Assembly: GCA_034421575.1 (NCBI GenBank)
Contig: DAOUKG010000006.1
Span: forward strand, 1-64,000
Length of the DNA stretch: 64,000 nucleotides
Reading direction: 5' to 3'
DNA from: VXLM01 sp034421575
GTDB lineage: Bacteria; Chloroflexota; Dehalococcoidia; Lucifugimonadales; VXLM01
Shown: in pieces, positions 1 through 8,089 of the stretch
Position numbering within the stretch: position 1 is the first letter of the stretch
Layout: each line of letters starts with the position of its first letter
Translations under genes and position numbers: made by a program
The notes under the pieces: generated by a model
The model's input: only the letters and a program-made list of their open reading frames with translations
Database searches by the model: none
What the model was told of the DNA's origin: nothing

Positions 1-248
1 TGGCGCGGGTTCACCACCGCGACCGCTACCTTGGCGGCCGCCAAGGTAGCGGTGATCAGCCGCTCGTACCCACCCGAAGCCTCCATTATCACCAGGCGTG
101 GACGCATCTCCTCCAGACGACGTGTGAGTTCGGCGATACCGACATCGTCTTGAGTGCCACGCCAGCGCTCATGACCCGGGCGCACCGCAACGTCGAACCA
201 ATCCTTCGAAACATCGATCCCTACGAACACTCCCTCAGCGTCGGACAT
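1..248 (-). CDS. IS110-family transposase, N-terminal part (cut by window edge)
   Basis: Reading leftward from an ATG at 248, the frame stays open to base 1 and gives about 82 residues. It begins MSDAEGVFVGIDVSKDWFDV, the typical start of the RuvC-like DEDD domain of IS110 recombinases, in which the Asp of GIDVSK is the first catalytic acid. A second conserved stretch, VIMEASGGYERL, follows at about residues 53-64, with the conserved Glu of the motif. A GGAGG ribosome site sits about 7 bases upstream of the ATG. The catalytic C-terminal serine domain lies outside the window, so I cannot tell whether the element is intact. Confidence 0.85.
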   Translation of the reverse strand, partial: MSDAEGVFVGIDVSKDWFDVAVRPGHERWRGTQDDVGIAELTRRLEEMRPRLVIMEASGGYERLITATLAAAKVAVAVVNPR

Positions 249-425
249 GTCGTTCCTCCGTGGCCCATCCTTGCCGATGCGGGCTTGCACTTGCCCAGGC
301 AACTGTTCGCGCTCAAGGATAAGATTAGCGGGGCGACCAAGCTGGACTACGGTCTCTTTCACCAAGAGGGGGACGGTCTGCCCCGCCATCACCTATAAAC
401 ATACAAGAGGGATGGGTTGGGAGGC
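249..425 (-). ncRNA. IS110 non-coding end; candidate bridge-RNA region
   Basis: This stretch directly upstream of the IS110 transposase has no coding capacity of its own on the transposase strand. It is GC-rich and contains inverted segments, for example GACCG and CGGTC around 330-375. In the IS110 group, established work on IS621 places a bridge RNA of about 177 nt in the non-coding end upstream of the recombinase, so position and size fit. I could not fold it or find the exact element end, so the RNA itself is inference. Confidence 0.3.
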
Positions 426-796
426 CCCTCAACGTCCGACCCTGTGTGAAATGCGATTGCCCTAGGAGCCAAGTTGCATGGGAGAGGAGAAAGCAGATGA
501 GATTTGTAGCTGGTATAAATTAGACGACTTTGGCAGAACATCTTGGATTCCTCGCTTTGCTCGGAATGACAGTGTGTCACGTCAGTTCCGCGAAGGGAAA
601 GTTAGTAACTGTTCAGACTTCGTGAGAGCACTCAACGCACACAGCCACCGTCATACCCGCGAAAGCGGGTATCCATAGGGGTGGGGGATGTTCATCCCAT
701 GAGCTCTGAACACTGACGAAAGTTAGGATGTAGTTCAGAGGGAGTAGTCAGGGCATGATAGAATAGAGTTGAGATTGTAAAGATAGAGGCTCGACC
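426..796. other. Intergenic region with dispersed repeats
   Basis: I find no gene here. The region holds a palindromic GGATTCC...GGAATGAC repeat at 545-571, the MITE-like element at 605-717 with its target duplications, and a possible -10 box TAGAAT at 759-764 that could serve the EVE-domain gene downstream. Short open frames in it overlap the repeats and look accidental. Confidence 0.6.
605..717 (-). mobile_element. MITE-like element, copy 1 (inverted orientation)
   Basis: The ends are GTAACTGTTCAGA (605-617) and TCTGAACACTGAC (705-717), inverted repeats that match at 11 of 13 positions. The element is flanked by an exact 8-bp direct repeat, GAAAGTTA at 597-604 and 718-725, which looks like a target-site duplication. 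The interior holds the palindrome around ATACCCGCGAAAGCGGGTAT. Read on the minus strand it closely matches copy 3 at 14628-14742 over its whole length. No coding capacity. Confidence 0.85.
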
Positions 797-1441
797 ATGC
801 CTAATAACTTTTGGATGGTCGTCCAGACGCCGGAAAATCACGAGATAACGAGAGGGCAGGGATTTACATTACACGGGTTAACTTCGAAGCAGAAACGTCG
901 AGCACGGCGCATGGAGCCGGACGACCGTATCCTGTTCTATGTCGGCGGTGAGATGCGAAAGTGGACGGCCATCGCGGTCGTCAAATCGAAGTTCTTCGAA
1001 GATAGGACCCCGATCTGGGAGTCTAACGGTTCACGACAAGAGCTGTTCCCGTATCGCGTAAAGACGACACCCTCCATCGTCCTGGACGAAGGCGACTACA
1101 TTGAGGCGCTGATACTAGCCCCACGGCTTGAGTACGTCAAACGCTGGCCGCCGGAGCTGTGGCCGCTGGCTTTCTTCGACACTCTGCACCTGATTCCTCA
1201 GCGCGACTATCGCCTGATCGAGGCGGAGATGCGCCGGATCAGGCGGCAAAAGAGGTCCAGAGGGGGACGCAGGGACTACGCCAAACGCCGTGATGAAGGT
1301 CCTTCGCCGGTGGAAGGGACTCAGACGAACTCGTCGGTAGAAGCGACTGAGTCCCGGGAAGCTGATCAGTCAGACGATACGATTCTCCAAGAGACGGCAG
1401 CAGAAGATCACTCGTCCTCGGAGTCTGAATCCGAGGAGTGA
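797..1441 (+). CDS. EVE-domain (PUA-like) protein with acidic tail
   Basis: The 214-residue product starts MPNNFWMVVQTPENHEI, the usual opening of EVE domains, which are PUA-like folds thought to bind modified bases in RNA or DNA. The domain covers about residues 1-150 and includes the conserved GDRILFYV-like strand (here DDRILFYVGG, about 42-51) and a C-terminal FFDTLHLIPQRDY segment. Residues about 150-175 are rich in Arg and Lys, and the last 40 are rich in Glu, Asp and Ser (ending SSSESESEE), so the protein has a basic then an acidic low-complexity tail. The 3' end overlaps the converging aldo/keto reductase gene by 34 bases. The modified-base ligand is unknown. Confidence 0.8.
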   Translation: MPNNFWMVVQTPENHEITRGQGFTLHGLTSKQKRRARRMEPDDRILFYVGGEMRKWTAIAVVKSKFFEDRTPIWESNGSRQELFPYRVKTTPSIVLDEGDYIEALILAPRLEYVKRWPPELWPLAFFDTLHLIPQRDYRLIEAEMRRIRRQKRSRGGRRDYAKRRDEGPSPVEGTQTNSSVEATESREADQSDDTILQETAAEDHSSSESESEE

Positions 1442-2409
1442 AAGTAGTCGTCATGAAGCTCGGCTAGACGGTCGAGTATGGGCTGAGGCAGGTCCTTGGT
1501 CTCCGGGGCGGCAGCGAATTGTCGAAGCCTGGCAGTTCCCGTAATGTTGGGCAGGACGGATGCCACCTGTGGAGTGTCGAGCGCGAACTTGATCGCTATC
1601 TGGCCGATGGTCGAGTCCATGTTGTCGGTGAGGAAGTCGAGTTCTGCCAGATGCTTGATGCCCCTCCCTAGAGCCTCGTACGCCTCATTGTTGCCAAAGT
1701 CATCACGGTTGATGCGGGAGTTTTTCGTATAGGTCCCGTCAAGGAGGCCTGATGCGTGTGGCGAACGGACAGTGAACCCGGCGGGAACGCCGGAGTCAGT
1801 TGCCGTTTGGAAGAGCCTCCGAGCGGGGTCGCGGTCGAGGATGTTGTAAGGCAACTGCAGGGCCGTTATCTCTCGTTCGACCAGTGCGATCTCACCCGTT
1901 TCGGCAAAGTCCAGTCCAAGGCCCAGTGCTATGCCGTAGTAGCGGATCTTGCCTTCCCTCACGAGGTTGTCCAGCGTGTAGAAGAGGGGGTCATCCTCGA
2001 TAACGTCGGGAAGCGGGTAGTGCAACTGGAGCAGGTCGATGTAGTCGGTGCCTAATCGACGGAGGCTTTCCTCCGTTGCGCTACGGATGTAGTCGGGGTC
2101 GAAGTTTGGAGGTGGGCCGTCGTGCTCTCGGACGGCGAGGCGGTCATAGAAGTCGAAACCGACCTTGGTGCTGATGATGATATCGTGGCGTTGGTCTTCG
2201 AGGGCCTTGCGCAGCAGCGTTTCGCCGTAGCCCTCGCCATCCGAGTCGGCAGTGTCGAAGTAATTGATCCCCAGCTCGAACGCGGCAACCAGCAGGCTTT
2301 CTGCGTAGGTCTCCGAGACGATAGGCCATGCTTCGGTGCTAAGCGTCCAGAGGCCGAAGCCGACCTCGGAGAGGTGGAGGTCTGTGGATCCGAGTTGTCG
2401 GAACTTCAT
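1408..2409 (-). CDS. Aldo/keto reductase
   Basis: The 333-residue product starts MKFRQLGSTDLHLSEVGFG, the standard opening of the NAD(P)H-dependent aldo/keto reductase barrel. Asp52 (NYFDTAD), Lys82 (ISTKVG) and His130 (LQLHYP) of the catalytic tetrad are present. The tetrad Tyr normally five residues after the Asp is replaced by Asp57; the nearest Tyr is Tyr61. YIDLLQLH and GKIRYYGIA match the family. The C-terminus is an acidic SDSDSEDE tail encoded opposite the acidic tail of the EVE gene. Substrate unknown; L-fucose or L-galactose dehydrogenase-like members are the closest in style. Confidence 0.85.
   Translation of the reverse strand: MKFRQLGSTDLHLSEVGFGLWTLSTEAWPIVSETYAESLLVAAFELGINYFDTADSDGEGYGETLLRKALEDQRHDIIISTKVGFDFYDRLAVREHDGPPPNFDPDYIRSATEESLRRLGTDYIDLLQLHYPLPDVIEDDPLFYTLDNLVREGKIRYYGIALGLGLDFAETGEIALVEREITALQLPYNILDRDPARRLFQTATDSGVPAGFTVRSPHASGLLDGTYTKNSRINRDDFGNNEAYEALGRGIKHLAELDFLTDNMDSTIGQIAIKFALDTPQVASVLPNITGTARLRQFAAAPETKDLPQPILDRLAELHDDYFHSSDSDSEDE
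1415..1437. terminator. Hairpin at the overlap of two converging genes
   Basis: TCCTCGGA (1415-1422) and TCCGAGGA (1430-1437) form an exact 8-bp inverted repeat with a 7-base loop, inside the shared 3' ends of the EVE and aldo/keto reductase genes. It could stop transcription in both directions, but no T-run follows, so its role as terminator is only possible. Confidence 0.3.
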
Positions 2410-2564
2410 GGTTGGTGTGGGATTGGCGAGTAGTCGCTACGGTCTTGATAGTTCAGGCCTGTTAAATCCTCTCTTGTCAGCGGAGTATTTCACCTCCGTC
2501 CTCACCCTGGCCCACGACGGAAGAGAGGATTACGAATCAACTTCTGACTGCCAGGAATAGGGAG
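2410..2564. repeat. Intergenic stretch with a GGGAGAGG-type dispersed repeat
   Basis: At 2500-2528 the stretch CTCACCCTGGCCCACGACGG followed by AAGAGAGGA is a degenerate copy of a repeat also seen at 30755-30795, 48494-48520 and 56002-56043 (CCCTCACCCTAGCCCTCTCCC with an inverted GGGAGAGGG). Nothing else is seen between the two genes. Confidence 0.55.
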
Positions 2565-3578
2565 CTACACCGTCGAGAGGGAAGGCACGGTAGGCGGAGG
2601 CAGGAGCTCTTCTGGGGTGAGTGGGTAGGCCTCTTTCTTGTATACCTGAATGCGGTGGCAGCCGTGGTCGGTGATGTAAAGGTGGCCTTCGTCGTCGATT
2701 CGGACGGACGAAGGGCCTCGGAGGCGCTTGGAGGGTCCGAGGGGAGTGGTCTCTCGTATTCGAAGGACCTTGGCATTGGAGCGGATGTAGGTCATCGCCA
2801 TCTTTCCCAGAGTGGCATCGCCGATGAAGGTGTCGACATATCGCCCAGTCTGGTCGAACTGCTGGACTCGGTCGTTTCCCCAGTCGGCAACGTATATGTC
2901 GCCATCGGTGTCGACGGTGAGCCTTGCCGGACGGTTGAATTCCATATCTCCGTCGCCGGACGAGCCGAGGGTCCATATGAACTCACCGTCGGCGGTGAAC
3001 TTCTGGATGCGGTCGTTGCGCCAGTCGGCTACGTACACGTCGCCAAGCTCATCGACGCATACGCCCCAGGGCATGTTGAACTCGCCGTCGTCCGTGCCGA
3101 AGCTGCCCCAGCCGCCCAGGAAGCTGCCTTCCTTAGTGAACTTCTGGACACGATGGTTCATCGTATCGACTATGTACAGGTTTTCATCGCCATCGAAGGC
3201 GATGCCGGAGGGACGGTCGAGTTGGCCCTCGTCGCTGCCTTGCTCGCCCCACTTGCTGAGGAAGTTGCCGTCCTTGTCGAATACGGTGATGCGGTGAAGC
3301 TCCTCGTCGGTGACGAACAGGCTCTCGTCGGCGTCGCGGACGAGGGAGGAGGGCCAGATGAATTGTCCATCGCCTGTGCCCTTGCTTCCGATCGCACCAA
3401 GCTCGTCGTCAGCGGTGTTGAGTACACGGATATGGAGTACGCCCTCGGCTCGGCAAATGCAGTAGAGCCGACCCTCGTCGCCAATGGCGAGATCGATGGG
3501 ACTGTCGGTGCTTCGCCGCATCCCAAGTGACCGCACATAAGGGAAACCGGCTCTCAGCAGTGCATGGGGTCTGGTCAT
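2565..3578 (-). CDS. NHL-repeat beta-propeller protein
   Basis: The 337-residue product consists of five to six NHL repeats. Each has the pattern of a Pro-Ser/Trp-Gly turn, then D..G.LYV.D..NHRVQKF, for example about residues 85-100, 130-150 (YIVDTMNHRVQKF), 177-195 (YVADWRNDRIQKF), 224-240 (YVADWGNDRVQQF) and about 300 (HLYITDHGCHRIQVY). Such propellers mostly bind protein, RNA or ligands, or act as peptidylglycine lyase-like enzymes. No signal peptide is seen. I take the ATG at 3578 (MTRPHALL) rather than an upstream TTG at 3605 because it has GAGG upstream and avoids overlapping the ThuA gene. It is the last gene of the operon starting at 6860. Confidence 0.8.
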   Translation of the reverse strand: MTRPHALLRAGFPYVRSLGMRRSTDSPIDLAIGDEGRLYCICRAEGVLHIRVLNTADDELGAIGSKGTGDGQFIWPSSLVRDADESLFVTDEELHRITVFDKDGNFLSKWGEQGSDEGQLDRPSGIAFDGDENLYIVDTMNHRVQKFTKEGSFLGGWGSFGTDDGEFNMPWGVCVDELGDVYVADWRNDRIQKFTADGEFIWTLGSSGDGDMEFNRPARLTVDTDGDIYVADWGNDRVQQFDQTGRYVDTFIGDATLGKMAMTYIRSNAKVLRIRETTPLGPSKRLRGPSSVRIDDEGHLYITDHGCHRIQVYKKEAYPLTPEELLPPPTVPSLSTV

Positions 3579-3591
3579 ACGTGGGGAATCC

Positions 3592-4251
3592 TCACAGTTG
3601 TCCAACCGTCCACTTCACTCCGCGCTCTAGAACGGTGCGAAACGTGGGGTTCGTCCATGTCTGGTCGTCGTGGCCCGACTGGAAACAGAATGTCCTGCCG
3701 CCTGGTCGGTCTCGCGTCCAGCCGATGATCTTCATGCTCTCGGGGTGGTCGGTAGTCAGGAGGACATTGTTGTCGCCGCCGACCTGAACCCCGGCGTAAT
3801 ACTCGTCGATCATGTCCCAAGACGAAAGGCCGCTCGTGATGGGGTGTTCGGTGCCGGTGGGGTCGATCTGCAGGGTCTGATCGGCCGCGCTGCCGGTAGC
3901 GCCTCTGGTGGGTATGCCGCTCAGGTCTTCCCACACGCCCCATTGCGGGTAGCAGAGGATGGCGTGGTGAAGGAGGACGATGCCGGTGTCAGAGACGGCA
4001 AGCTCGTTCAGGGAGCAAGAGACCGCGTCATCCAGTTCCCCGCCAACTGTGCCGGGAGTATCCTGGTGGTAGTTGAAGAAGACGACGGCATCATAGCGTT
4101 TCCATCCGCCCAGCGGATCGGTGGCAAAATCCTCCAGGCTCTGCACGTAGCCGTCGATACCCGACAACTCCCGAAAGAGGCGCTGGAAGTTGAGCACGTC
4201 GTACTCATGGTTGCCGGTTACTACGGCCGTCTTGATGTCGGTGTTGGTCAT
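3592..4251 (-). CDS. ThuA-domain protein
   Basis: The 219-residue product starting MTNTDIKTAVVTGNHEYD resembles the ThuA family, a class I glutamine amidotransferase-like fold found in trehalose-utilisation loci and in many glycan degradation clusters. Features seen are the N-terminal TGNHEYD strand-turn, KRYDAVVFFNYHQD, GIVLLHHAILCYPQW (a His-His segment typical of ThuA) and the C-terminal GRTFCFQSGHDDQTW with the conserved Gly-His. A longer open frame to 4350 would overlap the upstream DUF1501 gene by 67 bases and lacks family sequence, so I use the ATG at 4251. Its enzymatic activity is not established. Confidence 0.78.
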   Translation of the reverse strand: MTNTDIKTAVVTGNHEYDVLNFQRLFRELSGIDGYVQSLEDFATDPLGGWKRYDAVVFFNYHQDTPGTVGGELDDAVSCSLNELAVSDTGIVLLHHAILCYPQWGVWEDLSGIPTRGATGSAADQTLQIDPTGTEHPITSGLSSWDMIDEYYAGVQVGGDNNVLLTTDHPESMKIIGWTRDRPGGRTFCFQSGHDDQTWTNPTFRTVLERGVKWTVGQL

Positions 4252-4283
4252 TCTTGATCTTGTAAGCGGTGCGCCGGTCGTTT

Positions 4284-5417
4284 CTATGCGAAGACGTCGA
4301 TTTGCTCGAAATGGCCCTTGACGATGGAGGGTGCATCGAGTCCCATCCACTGGTCAAGGAGCGTGCCGTAGATGCCGCGGAAGTCGATGGTGTGTTTGAG
4401 GTCTTCGCCGTGCTCCCACTGGGCAGGGTCGAGGGATGGATACTCGGAGTAGAGGCCGCCCTTGACGCGGTCGCCGATGATGAAGGCCCCGCCGCCTGTG
4501 CCGTGGTCGGTGCCGCTTCCGTTGTCCTTCATGCGCCTGCCGAACTCGGTGAAGACGAACATGACCACCTCTTCTGCGGCGTCATGGGATCGGAGGTCGT
4601 CGAAGAAGTCGGCTATGCCGGTCGAGAGTTCGTCGAGCAGCCTGGGCTGTGTCGGGTTCTCGGCAGCGTGGGTGTCGTAGCCGCCGTGGCTGACGTAGAG
4701 GATTCTGGTTCCGAGGTCGGCCAGGTGGATGCGGGCGGCGTCCTTGAGGGACTTGGCAAATGCGTTGCTGGCGTACTCAACATCAGAGCTGTACTTGAGG
4801 GGCGCTTCGGCCAAACGGTCTGCTCCCTTGAGCACGTCTCCGCCGGTCTGCGCGAGGTAGTCCATGACCATACCGGTCCCGAAGGCGGGACCGTACATGC
4901 GCTTGAATATGTCGAGAGCCTCTTCGCGCTCCTGCTTTTCAGTAATTGAGGTCATGACGCCATACGTGTCGAGGTCACCCACAGAGGCGACGGGCACGCC
5001 GGGAGCAGTCATGGCGCGGGGAAGTCCGCGGCCGAGGTTCACACCCGTGAGAACGTTCTCGGCGTCGGGGTCGATGTCCTGGATAGCCTGCCCGAGCCAG
5101 CCCGTGGTGCTGACGGTGTCGGGCTCGCAGGTGTGCCAGATGTCCATGGCGCGGAAGTGAGAGCGATTGGAGTTGGGGTAGCCAATGCCCTGGATAAGGG
5201 CGACCTTGCCCTCGTCGAACATCTCTTTGAGGGGAGCCGTCTTCGGATGGAAGCCCAACTCGTCATTCAGGGGGATGATCGTGTCTTCCGGCACGTTGAC
5301 GACGGGCCGGCAGTCCCAGTAGATGGGGCTGTTGTAGGGAATCAGGGTGTTCATGAAGTCGTTGCCGCCGCTCAGCTGAACGACGACCAACACGGGTGGT
5401 TTTCCGTTCCCTGCCAT
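4284..5417 (-). CDS. DUF1501 protein
   Basis: The 377-residue product has the DUF1501 signature: an N-terminal VVVQLSGGNDFMNTLIPY (about residues 10-27), GIGYPNSNRSHFRAMDIW (about 87-104), SHGGYDTHAAE (about 246-256) and VFTEFGRRMKDNGSGTDHGTG (about 290-310). These are alkaline phosphatase-superfamily-like motifs with conserved Asp, His and Ser/Asn. AAGGAG lies 7 bases before the ATG at 5417, so I prefer this start to an upstream GTG at 5441. The usual Tat signal peptide is absent. It follows DUF1800 by 45 bases; the two families are nearly always paired and their biochemical role is unknown. Confidence 0.85.
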   Translation of the reverse strand: MAGNGKPPVLVVVQLSGGNDFMNTLIPYNSPIYWDCRPVVNVPEDTIIPLNDELGFHPKTAPLKEMFDEGKVALIQGIGYPNSNRSHFRAMDIWHTCEPDTVSTTGWLGQAIQDIDPDAENVLTGVNLGRGLPRAMTAPGVPVASVGDLDTYGVMTSITEKQEREEALDIFKRMYGPAFGTGMVMDYLAQTGGDVLKGADRLAEAPLKYSSDVEYASNAFAKSLKDAARIHLADLGTRILYVSHGGYDTHAAENPTQPRLLDELSTGIADFFDDLRSHDAAEEVVMFVFTEFGRRMKDNGSGTDHGTGGGAFIIGDRVKGGLYSEYPSLDPAQWEHGEDLKHTIDFRGIYGTLLDQWMGLDAPSIVKGHFEQIDVFA

Positions 5418-5462
5418 GTTCGTCTCCTTGCGGGTTGTCACTTCACGGTGTCATTCGAGGGT

Positions 5463-6860
5463 TCAAGCCATCTGATATTCGCGTGATGCGGCGATGAACT
5501 GGAGCATTCGTCGTGTTCGGGTCTCGGAACCTTCGGGGTCTTGTCCAAAGTCCAGGGGACCTCCCGACTCTGCGTATAGCGTCAGGGCCTCGGAGGTGTC
5601 GTCGTCCACGTCGAGTGGGCCGATAAGGTCGAGGCAGTACTCGACGAATTCCGTAGGCGAGAGAGCGCGGTCGGAGGCGGAGAGGCGTTCGAGCATGTCT
5701 TGGATGCCGGGCTTGGAGGCGTCGCTGAACTCCTCGACGGCGTAGTTGACTCGCTCGTTGAGGGTGCCGCCGTCGATCCACTCCTTGCCGGTGTGCCAGC
5801 CTTCCACGGTGGGCGGGTTCATGAGCCATTGCCCCATTGTGGCGGCGGTGCCGGTGAGATCGAACTGGTCGGGATGGGGGAAGCGGTGCGTGCCGAGTAT
5901 CTTGGCCGTCCCGGCGATCAGTTCCACGGGACTCTTGACCCTTTGGAAGCGGGCTTCCTTGAAGAACTGGGAGTTGAAAAGCGTGCGGAGGACGGCACAA
6001 ATGTCGCCGTCGGACTTGATGAAGGTCTCGCTCAGGGTGTTGATGGCGTCGGGGTTCCGCGGTGGGACGGTGTTCCAAGCGGGTACCTGTACCTCGTCAG
6101 CGACGAAGAAATTGTAGAGCAGCCTGGAGACGAAGCGCGCGGTTGCCGGTTGCTGGACGATCACGTCAATGATGTCCTCGCCGTTGAAGTCGCCGGTGTG
6201 GCCGAGGTAGGTCTTTACGCTGTGGTCGTGATCGTCTTCGCGATAGACGAACTGTGACTGGAAGTGGCCGTAGGGGTAGAGGGGCATCGGCTGGTGGAAT
6301 GTCCATCCGGTGAAGGCCCTGGCGGCCATCTTGATGTCGCCCTCGGTGTAGTTTCCGATGCCCATGGAGAAGAGTTCCATGAGCTCTCGCCCGTAGTTCT
6401 CGTTTGGGTCGCCGTTATGGTTCTCGTTGTTGTCCAGCCAGAAGATCATGCAAGGGTCGCGGGACAGGTCGAGGAGGATTGTGCGGAAGTCCGACATGCC
6501 GTTGCGACGGAACATTTCGTTCTGTGCCAGAAGGGTCGCCGTGTGCTCGCCCTTGTGGTATGCGCAGGCGAAGATGTGGTGCCAGAAGAGGGCCATCTTC
6601 TCCTGGAGAGGGCGCTCGGTGTTGATCATGCGGTAGATCCACTTCGCGCCATTCCACGAGAGGGAGTCGAAGTTCACGAGGGGTCCGTGATAGCGGCGGA
6701 GTATATCGTCCTCGACTTCAGGGAACCGTTCGGGGTTGAGGAGGTCTTCGACTACGTCCTCATAGGGGCGCTCTGCCTGTCGTTCGAGCTCTTCGCGGGT
6801 TGCGCCGAAACCGGCGCGACGGTACAGGTGAGCCATGAGGGCGATCTTCTCGTTCGCCAT
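5463..6860 (-). CDS. DUF1800 protein
   Basis: The 465-residue product begins MANEKIALMAHLYRRAGFGA, the classic DUF1800 opening (H.l.R.gFG). Other family segments are PLQEKMALFWHHIFA (about 85-99), NEMFRRNG...FR.ILLDLSRDPCMIFWLDN (about 113-141), NENYGRELMELFSMG (about 152-166) and ARAFTGWTF (about 180). It has a GGAGG ribosome site and a good promoter upstream. It is the first gene of the leftward set DUF1800-DUF1501-ThuA-NHL. No signal peptide is evident. The family is common in Planctomycetota, Chloroflexota and Bacteroidota; function unknown. Confidence 0.88.
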   Translation of the reverse strand: MANEKIALMAHLYRRAGFGATREELERQAERPYEDVVEDLLNPERFPEVEDDILRRYHGPLVNFDSLSWNGAKWIYRMINTERPLQEKMALFWHHIFACAYHKGEHTATLLAQNEMFRRNGMSDFRTILLDLSRDPCMIFWLDNNENHNGDPNENYGRELMELFSMGIGNYTEGDIKMAARAFTGWTFHQPMPLYPYGHFQSQFVYREDDHDHSVKTYLGHTGDFNGEDIIDVIVQQPATARFVSRLLYNFFVADEVQVPAWNTVPPRNPDAINTLSETFIKSDGDICAVLRTLFNSQFFKEARFQRVKSPVELIAGTAKILGTHRFPHPDQFDLTGTAATMGQWLMNPPTVEGWHTGKEWIDGGTLNERVNYAVEEFSDASKPGIQDMLERLSASDRALSPTEFVEYCLDLIGPLDVDDDTSEALTLYAESGGPLDFGQDPEGSETRTRRMLQFIAASREYQMA

Positions 6861-6916
6861 GTTCGCCTCCAGATGCTCGGCTAGGGTGACACCACTAGCC
6901 AGGGCTGTCGGTCTTT

Positions 6917-6945
6917 ATCATACTGTAGGAATTTGTTTGAGACAA
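6917..6945 (-). promoter_or_regulatory. Sigma-70-type promoter for the DUF1800 operon
   Basis: On the minus strand TTGTCT (6945-6940) and TATGAT (6922-6917) are separated by exactly 17 bases. They lie about 60 bases upstream of the DUF1800 start codon. Confidence 0.6.
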
Positions 6946-7201
6946 CGCCTTAAGGTGGGTGTACTCGTACGAGTTTAATTTGCCAGGTGTGCGAGTCAAA
7001 ACAGGGTTCGGGGTACAGCGTATGGACTCCCGCTTTCGCGGGAGAGACGACAAAGGGATGAACTGAAGGGGATTTGCCCTTCGACAAGCTCAGGGCGAGC
7101 GGGATGAATTGTGCTTGCGTTTCTGTTGGGGAATCTCGCAGGGAGGGGACGGGAATGTATAATGGTCGCCAAAGTTGTCGGTATCAAGGAGAAGTGTCGG
7201 A
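6946..7201. other. Intergenic region between divergent operons
   Basis: It contains an exact 12-bp palindrome ACTCGTACGAGT (6963-6974), a possible operator. There is also a palindromic repeat with CCCGCTTTCGCGGGAGAG near 7029-7046, a dispersed GCCCTTCGACAAGCTCAGGG element (7076-7098) and a perfect -10 box TATAAT at 7158-7163 for the dehydrogenase gene, whose -35 is weak. No gene is seen. Confidence 0.5.
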
Positions 7202-8089
7202 ATGACCAAAGTGGGATTCATCGGCCTCGGTCTCATAGGGAAGCCTATGTGCATGAACTTGGTGAAGAAGGGGTTCGACGTCACGTGCTGGAACCGGACG
7301 GCGTCGAAGATGGAGGACGTGGTTGCTGCGGGTGCGAAGCCGGCAGGGTCAGCGAGGGAAGCGGCCGAGGGGAATGAGTTTACGATCACGATGGTGAACG
7401 ACTCGCCGGATGTGGAGGAAGTGATTCTCGGGCCGAACGGAGTGATGGAAGGAGCGGAAGCAAACTCGGTTGTGATTGATATGAGTACGATATCGCCTTC
7501 GGTGACGCGGGAGATTGCATGCAAGCTGGCGGGGAAGGGCGTTCACATGCTCGACGGCCCTGTGAGCGGAGGCATAACGGGAGCGGAGAGTGGGACGCTC
7601 TCCATCATGGTTGGTGGGGACGCGGCGACATTGGAGAGGAGCCATCATGTCCTGGAAGGCATGGGCACCCGAATCACGCATTGCGGCGGCAACGGGATGG
7701 GGCAGGTGACGAAGCTCGCCAACAACATCACCGGACAAGCAACTCTGGCGGCGGTAACAGAGGGGCTTATCTTCGCAGCCAAACACGGGGCGGATCTGCA
7801 GGCGACGTTGAGCGCATTAGGTGGAGGCGCCGCGCAGTCCTGGATGTTGGAGAATCTCGGTGTGCGAATGTGTGACCGCGACTTCGCACCGGGCTTCATG
7901 GTGGACACGGCCCAAAAGGACATGCGGCTGATCCTCCAGGCGGCGGAAGAGATGAATGTCGCTCTGCCCGTTACGGCTGTGGTGACCCAGATCTTCCGCT
8001 CGGCTCAGGAGATGGGCTTCGGCGGAGATGGGACTCAGGCGTATGCCAAAGTTATGGAAACGCTTACTGGGGCGAGGCTGGAGCGGTAG
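7202..8089 (+). CDS. 3-hydroxyisobutyrate dehydrogenase-type NAD(P)-dependent oxidoreductase
   Basis: The 295-residue product has the beta-hydroxyacid dehydrogenase layout. An N-terminal Rossmann motif GFIGLGLIGKPM (residues 5-16) is followed by the substrate-binding DGPVSGG (118-124) and the catalytic Lys171 in GQVTKLANN. The all-alpha C-terminal domain follows. The ATG at 7202 has AAGGAG nine bases upstream and matches the family start, so the upstream in-frame codon at 7175 is not used. It is about the usual length. The family oxidises short hydroxyacids such as 3-hydroxyisobutyrate, tartronate semialdehyde (reverse) or 2-hydroxymethylglutarate; the exact substrate cannot be read from sequence. 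Confidence 0.88.
   Translation: MTKVGFIGLGLIGKPMCMNLVKKGFDVTCWNRTASKMEDVVAAGAKPAGSAREAAEGNEFTITMVNDSPDVEEVILGPNGVMEGAEANSVVIDMSTISPSVTREIACKLAGKGVHMLDGPVSGGITGAESGTLSIMVGGDAATLERSHHVLEGMGTRITHCGGNGMGQVTKLANNITGQATLAAVTEGLIFAAKHGADLQATLSALGGGAAQSWMLENLGVRMCDRDFAPGFMVDTAQKDMRLILQAAEEMNVALPVTAVVTQIFRSAQEMGFGGDGTQAYAKVMETLTGARLER

Noticed and set aside
478..678. Small open frame crossing the repeats before the EVE gene
   Set aside because: It reads through the palindromic repeat and the MITE copy and has no ribosome site.
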